In this document: positions 1 to 5,429 of the stretch, one piece after another | How the letters are laid out: every line of letters begins with the position of its first letter | Numbering within the stretch: position 1 is the stretch's first letter | From: Synergistes sp. | GTDB lineage: Bacteria; Synergistota; Synergistia; Synergistales; Synergistaceae | Assembly: GCA_016288355.1 (NCBI GenBank) | Contig: JAEEYY010000254.1 | Coordinates: 1 to 5,429 of the forward strand | Length of the DNA: 5,429 nt | Direction: 5' to 3' | The notes under the pieces: generated by a model | Databases searched by the model: none | What the model was told of the DNA's origin: nothing | The model's input: the letters and a program-made list of their open reading frames with translations, nothing else | Made by a program: the position numbers and the translations under genes

Positions 1-1692
1 AACTGCTCTGTTTCTTGCTATTTTTGAAAGCTCGCGGTCAAGCCCTCTGACGCCGGCCTCCAGCGTATACGAAGAGATCATCTCTTTGAGAACGGCGTCC
101 GATATCTTCATCTGCTCCTTTTCAAGTCCGTGTTCGGCGCGTACCCTGGGCAGCAGATGCCGCTTTGCTATATTTACTTTCTCTTCCATAACGTAGCCGG
201 GAAGGCGGATAACTTCCATCCTGTCAAGCAGCGGCTTCGGTATCGTGGCGGTGTTGTTGGCGGTCGTTATGAACATCACCCTGCTCAGATCGAAGGGCAC
301 TTCAAGGAAATTATCGACAAAGTGCCAGTTCTGCTCAGGATCAAGCGCTTCCAGCAGCGCTGATGACGGATCCCCTCTGAAATCGGAGCCGAGCTTGTCT
401 ATCTCATCCATAAGTATAAGAGGATTGTTCACCCCGCACTGCTTGATCTTTTGGATCAGACGCCCGGGCAGCGCGCCGACATAGGTCCTTCTGTGGCCTC
501 TTATCTCTGCCTCATCCCTCATGCCGCCAAGCGATATGTTTATGAATTTGCGTCCCACCGCACGCGCTATCGAACGGCCGAGAGAGGTCTTTCCCACGCC
601 GGGGGGGCCTGCGAAGCATATGACCTGAGCTCTTGTTTTTGAACCCGCGCGGCTTTTTACCGCAAGGTATTCAAGTATACGTTTTTTAGCGTCTTCGAGC
701 CCGTAATGGTCTTCTTCAAGCACTTTTCTTGCGTTGCATATATCGAGGCAGTCTTCTGTAGACTTGTTCCACGGGAGCTCGTTCAGCGTTTCTATATAGG
801 AGCGTGCAACGGCTGCTTCAGGCGAAAAAGTCTGCAGCTTGGCAAAACGCGCGATCTCCTTATTTACCCTTTCAAGGACGTCATCAGGCATGCCTGACTC
901 TGACGCGGATTTTTTCATTTCCTCCGCTTCGTTTGCGGTGCCGTCTTCGCCAAGTTCCCTGCTTATCACCTTAAGCTTTTCACGCAGATAATAATTGTGC
1001 TGTTCTTTTTCAAGCTCTGCGCGCACTTTTTCCTCAATGCTTCTTTCAAGGCCCAGAAGCTCGTTCTCAGCAACAAGCATCTTCAGAAGAAGCTCAAGAC
1101 GTTCTCCTGCATCGGGGGTCTCAAGCAGCAGCTGCTTCTTTGCGGTATCAAAGCGGCAGTGGGAAGCTATCACGTCGCTCAGGACAGCAGCCTCTTTTAT
1201 CTCCCTGACGGAGTTGTATATCTCGTCAGGCAGCTTCGAATCAAGGCTGACATTGATCTCAAATTCGCTGAGCACGGCCCTCATAAGCGCTCTTACGGCA
1301 GGCGAGAAATCGGCAGATGCGGTTTTGCCGGTGTTGTCGAGAGGCTTCAGTGAGGCCAGCATATATGAACCATCTTCGGAGATATTCACGCTTCTCGCTC
1401 TGCAGACTCCTTCGGCAACTACCTTTAGCATGCCGTCGGGGAGGCGGATATTCTGAAGCATCTTACAGAGTGTGCCGACCTGATACAGGCTGCCGGACGT
1501 AAGCGTTTCGGAATAGGGTCTTTTTTCAGCGACTATAAAAATCATGCGGTCGCGCTCCGCCGCCTCCTCCACAGCATGAACGGATCTCGGCCTGCTGACG
1601 AAAAGAGGCGAAACGATTCCGGGATAAACGATCAGATCCCTGACCGGGACCACAGGTACGACGATTATATTTCCACTACTCTGCGGCAGCAA
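1..1692 (-). CDS. lon: ATP-dependent protease Lon (LonA type), partial: N-terminal 564 residues
   Basis: Lon is a cytosolic homo-oligomeric AAA+ serine protease that degrades misfolded and selected regulatory proteins. Read on the minus strand, the frame is open from a stop at 1710-1708 to the left edge. The N-terminal substrate domain (about residues 9-200, opening with VPVVPVRDLIVYPG) is followed by a charged helical region (about 205-245) and the AAA+ module: Walker A GPPGVGKTS at 362-370, Walker B LILMDEID at 425-432, sensor 1 TTANN near 478-482, arginine-finger segment LLDRMEVI near 488-495 and sensor 2 GVRGLDRE at 547-554. Walker A sits almost where it does in E. coli Lon. The Ser-Lys protease domain, some 200 residues, lies off the window. 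I chose TTG 1692 because GGAGAG lies 8 bases upstream; GTG 1701 is the alternative. The first in-frame ATG is codon 50, inside the conserved N-domain. The start overlaps clpX by 17 bases, suggesting translational coupling. The family call is firm; the exact start is less so. Confidence 0.96.
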   Translation of the reverse strand, partial: MLPQSSGNIIVVPVVPVRDLIVYPGIVSPLFVSRPRSVHAVEEAAERDRMIFIVAEKRPYSETLTSGSLYQVGTLCKMLQNIRLPDGMLKVVAEGVCRARSVNISEDGSYMLASLKPLDNTGKTASADFSPAVRALMRAVLSEFEINVSLDSKLPDEIYNSVREIKEAAVLSDVIASHCRFDTAKKQLLLETPDAGERLELLLKMLVAENELLGLERSIEEKVRAELEKEQHNYYLREKLKVISRELGEDGTANEAEEMKKSASESGMPDDVLERVNKEIARFAKLQTFSPEAAVARSYIETLNELPWNKSTEDCLDICNARKVLEEDHYGLEDAKKRILEYLAVKSRAGSKTRAQVICFAGPPGVGKTSLGRSIARAVGRKFINISLGGMRDEAEIRGHRRTYVGALPGRLIQKIKQCGVNNPLILMDEIDKLGSDFRGDPSSALLEALDPEQNWHFVDNFLEVPFDLSRVMFITTANNTATIPKPLLDRMEVIRLPGYVMEEKVNIAKRHLLPRVRAEHGLEKEQMKISDAVLKEMISSYTLEAGVRGLDRELSKIARNRAV

Positions 1693-2998
1693 CAGGAGCA
1701 CTCTCCATTAGAGGGTTTTCAGTTCCTTCTACGGCTTCTTTGGTGACCGTAAGAGACTTTATCGAAGGAGTTTTATTCGGTATCTCGTACTGAAGGTCAA
1801 GCATCAGCTTCTCCAGGATGGTACGCAGTCCGCGCGCGCCGGTATTGAGCTTTACGGCCTTATGTGCGATAGTTTCCACGGCCTCATCGGTAAATTCAAG
1901 CTCAATGCCTTCAAGGGAGAAGAGTTTTTTGTACTGTTTGAGCGGAGCATTTCTCGGTTCCCTGAGTATGCGCACCAGATCCTCGTCAGAGAGAGGGTCA
2001 AGCGATACAAGGACAGGAAGACGCCCGATGAATTCAGGTATGAACCCGAACATACGGAGATCTTCCGGTTCCAGTTTTTTCAGCAGTTCTCCGCTGCTGT
2101 CCATGCTTTTCTTTGATTTTATCTCAGAGCCGAAGCCAAGCTGTTTTTCACTTGTGCGCTGGGCAATGATCTTATCGAGCCCGTCAAAAGAGCCGCCGCA
2201 TATAAACAGGATATTCTGCGTATTCATCGGGATGGTCTCCTGAGCCGGATGCTTGCGTCCTCCCTTGGGCGGGATATTCGCGACGGTGCCCTCTATTATC
2301 TTAAGCAGCGCCTGCTGCACCCCTTCTCCGGACACGTCGCGGGTTATCGACGTGGATTCGGATTTACGGGCTATCTTGTCAATCTCATCTATATAGATTA
2401 TGCCGCGTTCCGCTGCCTGTATATCAAAATCGGCTGCCTGAAGAAGGCGCAGCAGGATATTTTCAACATCCTCTCCCACGTATCCGGCTTCGGTGAGCGT
2501 AGTTGCGTCCGTCATCGCAAAGGGGACGCTCAGCCGTCTCGCAAGGGTCTGGGCAAGCAGCGTCTTGCCGCTACCGGTAGGACCTACGAGCAGCACATTG
2601 CACTTCGGCAGTTCGACGTCGTCATTCTCATCCGCCGGGTTCAATATTCTCTTGTAATGATTGTATACAGCGACGGAAAGGACTTTCTTTGCCTGATTCT
2701 GTCCGATAACGTACTGATCAAGGTACTCTTTTATCTCATGAGGTTTGGGAAGCTTTTCCAGTTCGGGAAGAAACATCGCGCCCGGGTCGTGATACATGCG
2801 GCCGAGATCCTGCTGGGGCTCGCTGTCCCTTATCATCATGCTGCATATATGCACACAGTCGGAACAGATATATATATTTCCCTGAGGCGCGGCAAAAAGT
2901 CTCGGCACTTCATCCTGAGACTTGCCGCAGAATGAACAGCGCCCTCTCCTGCTCTTTATCTTTTCGTTTGAAGAGTCTTTGCTGCCGTTTTTTTCCAT
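1676..2998 (-). CDS. clpX: ATP-dependent Clp protease ATP-binding subunit ClpX
   Basis: ClpX is the AAA+ hexameric unfoldase that recognises tagged substrates, unfolds them and threads them into ClpP. From ATG 2998 the protein has 440 residues, normal for the family. It has a zinc-binding domain with C21, C24, C45 and C48, Walker A GPTGSGKT at 139-146, the pore loop GYVG at 172-175, Walker B IIYIDEID at 200-207, the RKH pore loop at 248-250, the ClpP-docking tripeptide LGF at 287-289 (usually IGF), the arginine-finger segment GFIPEFIGR at 318-326 and sensor 2 GARGLR at 387-392. The LGF loop and the adjacent clpP indicate a working ClpXP pair. GAGGTG at 3009-3014 lies about 10 bases upstream of the ATG. 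An in-frame TTG at 3037, with GAGGGG 8 bases upstream, would add 13 residues, including a CERC motif, and lies in a hairpin loop; I prefer the ATG because ClpX proteins usually start shortly before the zinc domain. The 3' end overlaps lon. Confidence 0.97.
   Translation of the reverse strand: MEKNGSKDSSNEKIKSRRGRCSFCGKSQDEVPRLFAAPQGNIYICSDCVHICSMMIRDSEPQQDLGRMYHDPGAMFLPELEKLPKPHEIKEYLDQYVIGQNQAKKVLSVAVYNHYKRILNPADENDDVELPKCNVLLVGPTGSGKTLLAQTLARRLSVPFAMTDATTLTEAGYVGEDVENILLRLLQAADFDIQAAERGIIYIDEIDKIARKSESTSITRDVSGEGVQQALLKIIEGTVANIPPKGGRKHPAQETIPMNTQNILFICGGSFDGLDKIIAQRTSEKQLGFGSEIKSKKSMDSSGELLKKLEPEDLRMFGFIPEFIGRLPVLVSLDPLSDEDLVRILREPRNAPLKQYKKLFSLEGIELEFTDEAVETIAHKAVKLNTGARGLRTILEKLMLDLQYEIPNKTPSIKSLTVTKEAVEGTENPLMESAPVAAAE
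1701..1706 (-). promoter_or_regulatory. Ribosome binding site of lon, inside clpX
   Basis: GGAGAG on the minus strand lies 8 bases before the TTG at 1692, within the last codons of clpX. It decides the start: the competing GTG at 1701 uses the last base of this same motif and so has no spacing from it. Ribosomes finishing clpX pass directly over this site, which would suit coupled translation. Confidence 0.6.
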
Positions 2999-3008
2999 AT
3001 TTACGAAG

Positions 3009-3014
3009 CACCTC
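3009..3014 (-). promoter_or_regulatory. Ribosome binding site for the ATG start of clpX
   Basis: GAGGTG on the minus strand lies 10 bases before the ATG at 2998. It is fully complementary to part of the usual 16S anti-Shine-Dalgarno tail, though the spacing is slightly long. It supports the shorter clpX and lies outside the hairpin at 3025-3051. Confidence 0.5.
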
Positions 3015-3024
3015 TCGCAGAAAT

Positions 3025-3051
3025 GAGGAGATTCCAAAAAGGAATCCCCTC
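3025..3051 (-). promoter_or_regulatory. Hairpin in the clpP-clpX intergenic region
   Basis: In the mRNA, GAGGGGAUUCC (3051-3041) and GGAAUCUCCUC (3035-3025) pair over 11 bp with a single G-U wobble, closing a UUUUU loop. No U-run follows, so it is not a standard intrinsic terminator on either strand. The 5' arm contains GAGGGG, the Shine-Dalgarno-like sequence 8 bases before the alternative clpX TTG start at 3037, and the TTG itself spans the loop and the first base of the 3' arm. The structure is read directly from the sequence. A role in blocking the upstream start, in mRNA processing or in protecting the clpP message end is inferred. Confidence 0.65.
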
Positions 3052-3070
3052 GTTAAATGTGTCTGCGTCT

Positions 3071-3655
3071 TTACCTTTTTTCTATTATCTTATCGACAAG
3101 TCCATAGGCAAGAGCTTCTGCTGACGTCATGTAATAGTCCCTGTCAGTATCGGCAGCTATCTTTTCAGGCGGCTGCCCGGTATGCTTAGTCAGTATACCG
3201 TTAAGAAGCTCTTTGGTTTTCAGTATCTCTTTGGCGTGTATCTCGATATCCGAAGCCTGTCCCTGCATGCCGCCCATAGGCTGATGTATCATTATCTTGG
3301 CGTTCGGCAGCGCGTAACGTTTGCCTGCGGCGCCGGCCGTAAGCAGCACGGCGCCCATGCTGGCAGCCATACCCAGGCATATCGTGGAAACATTCGGACG
3401 TATATACTGCATCGTATCGTAAATTGCAAGTCCTGCTGTTACCGAGCCGCCGGGGCTGTTTATATAAAGAGATATGTCTTTGTCCGGGTCTTCGCTCTCA
3501 AGAAAGAGAAGCTGCGCCACGACGACATTCGCCACAGCGTCGTCTATTTCGGTGCCCAGAAAGACGATCCTGTCCTTGAGCAGACGGCTGTATATATCGT
3601 AGGAACGTTCGCCGCGGCCTGACTGCTCTACTACAAACGGGACGTAATAGCTCAT
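3071..3655 (-). CDS. clpP: ATP-dependent Clp protease proteolytic subunit ClpP
   Basis: ClpP is the serine peptidase that forms a 14-subunit barrel of two stacked heptameric rings; it hydrolyses unfolded polypeptides delivered by ClpX or another Clp ATPase. The 194-residue protein has the full catalytic triad: S99 in GMAASMGA, H124 in MIHQP and D173 in DTDRDYY. Family hallmarks include VVEQSGRGERSYDIYSRLL at 8-26, the glycine-rich SPGGSVTAG at 67-75 that forms the oxyanion region, and QPMGG at 125-129. Length and N-terminus match the usual bacterial protein with little or no propeptide. The ATG lies 3 bases after the tig stop in the same frame, so clpP is almost certainly co-transcribed with tig. 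The only upstream Shine-Dalgarno candidate is a modest AAAGG inside the end of tig, about 11 bases before the ATG, which suggests dependence on ribosomes arriving from tig. Identification is secure. Confidence 0.98.
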   Translation of the reverse strand: MSYYVPFVVEQSGRGERSYDIYSRLLKDRIVFLGTEIDDAVANVVVAQLLFLESEDPDKDISLYINSPGGSVTAGLAIYDTMQYIRPNVSTICLGMAASMGAVLLTAGAAGKRYALPNAKIMIHQPMGGMQGQASDIEIHAKEILKTKELLNGILTKHTGQPPEKIAADTDRDYYMTSAEALAYGLVDKIIEKR

Positions 3656-3658
3656 AGG

Positions 3659-5017
3659 CTAATCTGCCTTTTTTTCTCCGGCTTCATCCGCTTTTTCTGC
3701 GGCTTTCTCGGTGACCTTCATCGTTGCGACGAGATAATCAAGAGTCTTGCGGCGGCGGACCTTGTTTGCCATATCATAGAGGCGGTTCGTGTCTCCGTAG
3801 ATATAATCCTGGAATTTCTTCTCATCGACTCCGGCTCGTTTCGCTACTGTCGAGATCTCGCGGGAAAGATCGTCCGGCAGGCACTCTATACCGTTCTCGT
3901 CCGCGACTGCTTCAAGAACGAGAGCCTGCTTTACTATATTCCTTGCCGCAGTGTCCAGTTCGGACTCATAGATCCCCTTGTCCATCCCGCTCTTTTCGAT
4001 ATATTCGTCAAGGGTCATTTTATTTTCCCTTTTCAGGCGTTCCTCCTGCTGCTTCTTAAGGGAAGCCTTCTGGTTGTCTATAAGTCTCTGCGGCAGCTCG
4101 ACGTCGATCTTGTCGCAAAGCGTGAACACGGCGTTGTCTTCCATTATCTCAACGCTGCGGGCCTCGTTTGCTTCCTTCATGCGTCTTTCGACATCGGCTT
4201 TAAACTCATCCGCTGTGTTAAGACGTCCGCCGGAGATCTCCTTGACCTTTTCATCTGTCAGTTCGGCGGGGTTCTTTTTCATTATGCCGAGTATCTCGAT
4301 CTCGTAGCGGCTCTTTACGGCATGATCCTTTTTCGCTTCCGGTCCGGAAAGCGGAAGCTCGACGGATACTTTTTCCCCGGGGGTCTTGCCGATTATCGCG
4401 TCCACGACCTCGGGCCTCGCGTTCGGAGCGGCAAGAAAGAGTTCAGTTTTCTGGGCTTCTTCAGCCTTCTTCTCACTGCCGTCCTCATAGCATACTATCG
4501 TATCAAACTTCACAGAGACATAATCTTCTTTGACGACCGGACGCTCTTCATATGTCGGGACTATCTCACCGTACATATCCAAAACACTGGCCACCTGATC
4601 CTCCAGCATCTGTTCGGTAGTCTCGAACAGCGGCTTTTCTATCTCTATCGATGCGATATCCGGAAGCTCTATCTCCGGCGTCACTTCAAACTTGACCGAG
4701 AATTCGTAATCTTTGCCTTCCTCTATCTTTTCCGGTTTGAGCTCGGGCTCGCATATAAGCTTCAGCTCAAATTCCTCTACCATCTTATCTACGGCTTCCG
4801 GAACTATCTTTTCGAGTGTTTCCGCAAGCACGGCTTCCCTGGGGAAATAAAGCTCTATTGCCCTGCGCGGCACCTTGCCCTTGCGAAAGCCCTTTATATT
4901 GGCTTCTTTGGATATCTTGTTGTAAGTCTCGTTAACGGCGCCCGCGATCTCTTCAGCGGTAAAGTGCGCTTTGGCTTCGACTATGTTTTTTTCCTGAGAT
5001 ACTATTTCTGTCTTCAA
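3659..5017 (-). CDS. tig: Trigger factor, ribosome-associated chaperone
   Basis: Trigger factor docks near the ribosomal exit tunnel and shields nascent chains; many members also carry peptidyl-prolyl isomerase (PPIase) activity. The 452-residue protein has the normal three parts: a ribosome-binding N-domain with the signature GFRKGKVPR at 43-51, a central FKBP-like region at about 160-245, and a helical C-terminal chaperone domain at about 250-432, ending in a charged Lys/Glu/Ala tail. The start is TTG 5017: the frame upstream is closed by TAG and has no ATG or GTG, AAAGGGG lies 8 bases before it, and the signature then falls at residue 43, as in E. coli. The central domain is divergent: the usual GFE and FPxxY elements are missing and PEVVDAIIGKTPGE is found instead, so isomerase activity is doubtful. 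It is the first gene of the operon, behind the promoter at 5065-5093. A slip-prone A7 run (3669-3675) lies near its 3' end. Confidence 0.96.
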   Translation of the reverse strand: MKTEIVSQEKNIVEAKAHFTAEEIAGAVNETYNKISKEANIKGFRKGKVPRRAIELYFPREAVLAETLEKIVPEAVDKMVEEFELKLICEPELKPEKIEEGKDYEFSVKFEVTPEIELPDIASIEIEKPLFETTEQMLEDQVASVLDMYGEIVPTYEERPVVKEDYVSVKFDTIVCYEDGSEKKAEEAQKTELFLAAPNARPEVVDAIIGKTPGEKVSVELPLSGPEAKKDHAVKSRYEIEILGIMKKNPAELTDEKVKEISGGRLNTADEFKADVERRMKEANEARSVEIMEDNAVFTLCDKIDVELPQRLIDNQKASLKKQQEERLKRENKMTLDEYIEKSGMDKGIYESELDTAARNIVKQALVLEAVADENGIECLPDDLSREISTVAKRAGVDEKKFQDYIYGDTNRLYDMANKVRRRKTLDYLVATMKVTEKAAEKADEAGEKKAD

Positions 5018-5025
5018 TTTATTTT

Positions 5026-5032
5026 CCCCTTT
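5026..5032 (-). promoter_or_regulatory. Ribosome binding site of tig
   Basis: AAAGGGG on the minus strand lies 8 bases before the TTG at 5017. It decides the start: a strong site is placed exactly for this TTG, and no ATG or GTG exists between the upstream in-frame stop and this codon. Confidence 0.7.
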
Positions 5033-5064
5033 CAGTATTCCAACGCCCTATACTCAATCATAGC

Positions 5065-5093
5065 ATTATAACAGAAGCTGCAGCATTTCACAC
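5065..5093 (-). promoter_or_regulatory. Sigma-70/sigma-A type promoter of the tig operon, extended -10
   Basis: On the minus strand TATAAT (5070-5065) is a perfect -10 box preceded by TGT, giving the extended -10 form TGnTATAAT. Seventeen bases upstream is GTGTGA (5093-5088), only 3 of 6 matches to TTGACA; a weak -35 is usual when the -10 is extended. The predicted start of transcription is near 5058, giving a leader of about 40 bases that contains the tig ribosome binding site. It is the best promoter I found in the window and probably serves tig, clpP, clpX and lon. Confidence 0.7.
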
Positions 5094-5102
5094 ACATATG
5101 GC

Positions 5103-5118
5103 GAAAAAAAATTAAAAG
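5103..5118 (-). promoter_or_regulatory. AT tract placed like an UP element
   Basis: The minus strand reads TTTTAATTTTTTTT just upstream of the weak -35 box, at about -46 to -60 from the predicted transcription start. That is where the RNA polymerase alpha C-terminal domains bind UP elements, whose distal half is typically W-rich ending in a T run. The position and composition are seen; the function is inferred. Confidence 0.4.
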
Positions 5119-5128
5119 GATATGCATC

Positions 5129-5157
5129 TTTGTTAAATCTGAAGCTGTTTTAACAAA
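5129..5157. repeat. Perfect 9-bp inverted repeat upstream of the tig promoter, possible operator
   Basis: TTTGTTAAA (5129-5137) and TTTAACAAA (5149-5157) are exact reverse complements separated by 11 bases. Arm centres are 20 bp apart, about two helical turns, as expected for a dimeric DNA-binding protein. The centre is about 85 bp upstream of the predicted tig transcription start. It is neither the CIRCE element (TTAGCACTC-N9-GAGTGCTAA) nor a CtsR heptad pair. A pure-AT stem without an adjacent T-run makes a poor terminator. I cannot name a regulator. Confidence 0.45.
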
Positions 5158-5231
5158 AATATATAAAGTTCGTTCGGGCAGTTTTGTATCGTTTGGAATA
5201 AAGTTTTTTCTATTGATGGTTGGTTTGTCTG

Positions 5232-5429
5232 TCAGCCGGTCCTGGCATAAAGTATATGAAAGCCCTCTGTATGCTTGCGCACGAGTTTATATCCTACGTA
5301 TCCCTCTTCGATAGCTCGTATCTGAGCATCGGTATCCCTTATGCCTATCTGCCTGTGGCCGTGCGTCCGCACAGGCGCAAGCGAACTGCGGAAATCTTTT
5401 TTCATAATGTAGCGAAGGTACCCGCGGTC
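5232..5429 (-). CDS. Unidentified gene, 3' end only (65 codons)
   Basis: An open minus-strand frame enters from the right edge and ends at TGA 5234-5232. The 65 visible residues start DRGYLRYIMKKDFRSS and end GFHILYARTG; they are rich in Arg, Lys and His, with no transmembrane segment and no motif I recognise. Absence of stops, codon choice like the neighbours and a soluble mixed composition suggest real coding. The last 25 residues (GYVGYKLVRKH then GFHILYARTG) look like two closing beta strands of an alpha/beta enzyme, for example a methyltransferase or acetyltransferase fold, but this is only an impression. An ATG at codon 9 could instead begin a 57-residue protein, although no good ribosome binding site precedes it. 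The tig promoter lies between this gene and tig, so they are probably separate units. No clear terminator follows the stop. Confidence 0.6.
   Translation of the reverse strand, partial: DRGYLRYIMKKDFRSSLAPVRTHGHRQIGIRDTDAQIRAIEEGYVGYKLVRKHTEGFHILYARTG

Noticed and set aside
995..1456. Plus-strand open frames opposite lon, including a serine-rich one
   Set aside because: Serine and phenylalanine richness is what results from reading Glu/Lys/Arg-rich helical coding sequence on the opposite strand; the lon frame is continuous here.
2249..2935. Plus-strand open frame of 228 codons opposite clpX
   Set aside because: Fully antisense to the conserved AAA+ coding sequence of clpX, with no ribosome binding site or family resemblance.
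2999..3037. Extra CERC motif in the long clpX form as a second zinc site
   Set aside because: It exists only if translation starts at TTG 3037, and part of that DNA is fixed by the hairpin stem; I keep it only as part of the dual-start idea.
3025..3051. Intrinsic terminator after clpP
   Set aside because: The stem is strong, but no U-run follows it in either direction, and clpX has no visible promoter of its own in the gap.
4322..5071. Plus-strand open frame of 249 codons opposite tig
   Set aside because: It lies antisense to a complete, unmistakable trigger factor gene, runs across its promoter region, and its product shows no recognisable domain; it is a shadow frame.
5074..5147. Direct repeats GAAGCTG (5074, 5141) and ATAAAGTT (5163, 5198) in the tig upstream region
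   Set aside because: Repeats of 7-8 bases are expected by chance in about 200 bp, especially when AT-rich, and the spacing shows no consistent pattern.
5105..5157. Intrinsic terminator of the upstream unknown gene, using the AT inverted repeat plus the T tract
   Set aside because: The stem is entirely A-T or has only one G-C pair per arm, and the T tract starts some 10 bases after it, so it does not have terminator geometry.
5018..5231. CIRCE or CtsR heat-shock operators
   Set aside because: Neither TTAGCACTC-N9-GAGTGCTAA nor tandem GGTCAAA heptads were found by eye on either strand.

Overview
The window holds a bacterial protein quality-control operon read entirely on the minus strand, right to left: tig (trigger factor, 5017-3659), clpP (3655-3071), clpX (2998-1676, with a possible upstream start at 3037) and the first 564 codons of lon (1692-1, running off the left edge). 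The right edge holds the last 65 codons of an unidentified minus-strand gene (5429-5232). I see no credible plus-strand gene; the plus-strand open frames are shadows of these genes.

The order tig-clpP-clpX-lon is well known in Clostridia and other Gram-positive-like lineages, and I believe also in Synergistota. Base composition is close to balanced, ATA is a common isoleucine codon, and non-ATG starts are frequent. This fits a Clostridia-like or Synergistota anaerobe, but the phylum is an inference of low confidence. No mobile element, CRISPR array or RNA gene is visible.

Layout from the right: the 3' end of an unknown gene (stop at 5232); a 214-base AT-rich gap (5018-5231) with a perfect 9-bp inverted repeat, an AT tract placed like an UP element, and a promoter with a perfect extended -10; tig, starting at TTG; clpP, 3 bases after tig and in the same frame; a 72-base gap (if clpX starts at ATG 2998) with an 11-bp hairpin; clpX; then lon, whose non-ATG start and ribosome binding site lie inside the end of clpX. 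No terminator is seen after tig, clpP or clpX, so one transcript probably covers all four.

Functionally, trigger factor handles nascent chains at the ribosome, ClpX unfolds substrates and feeds them to the ClpP barrel, and Lon is a separate single-chain ATP-dependent protease. The most unusual points are the clpP-clpX hairpin, which covers one of two possible clpX start sites, the trigger factor PPIase domain, which seems to have lost hallmark residues, and the inverted repeat upstream of the promoter. I found no sign of a wholly new system.
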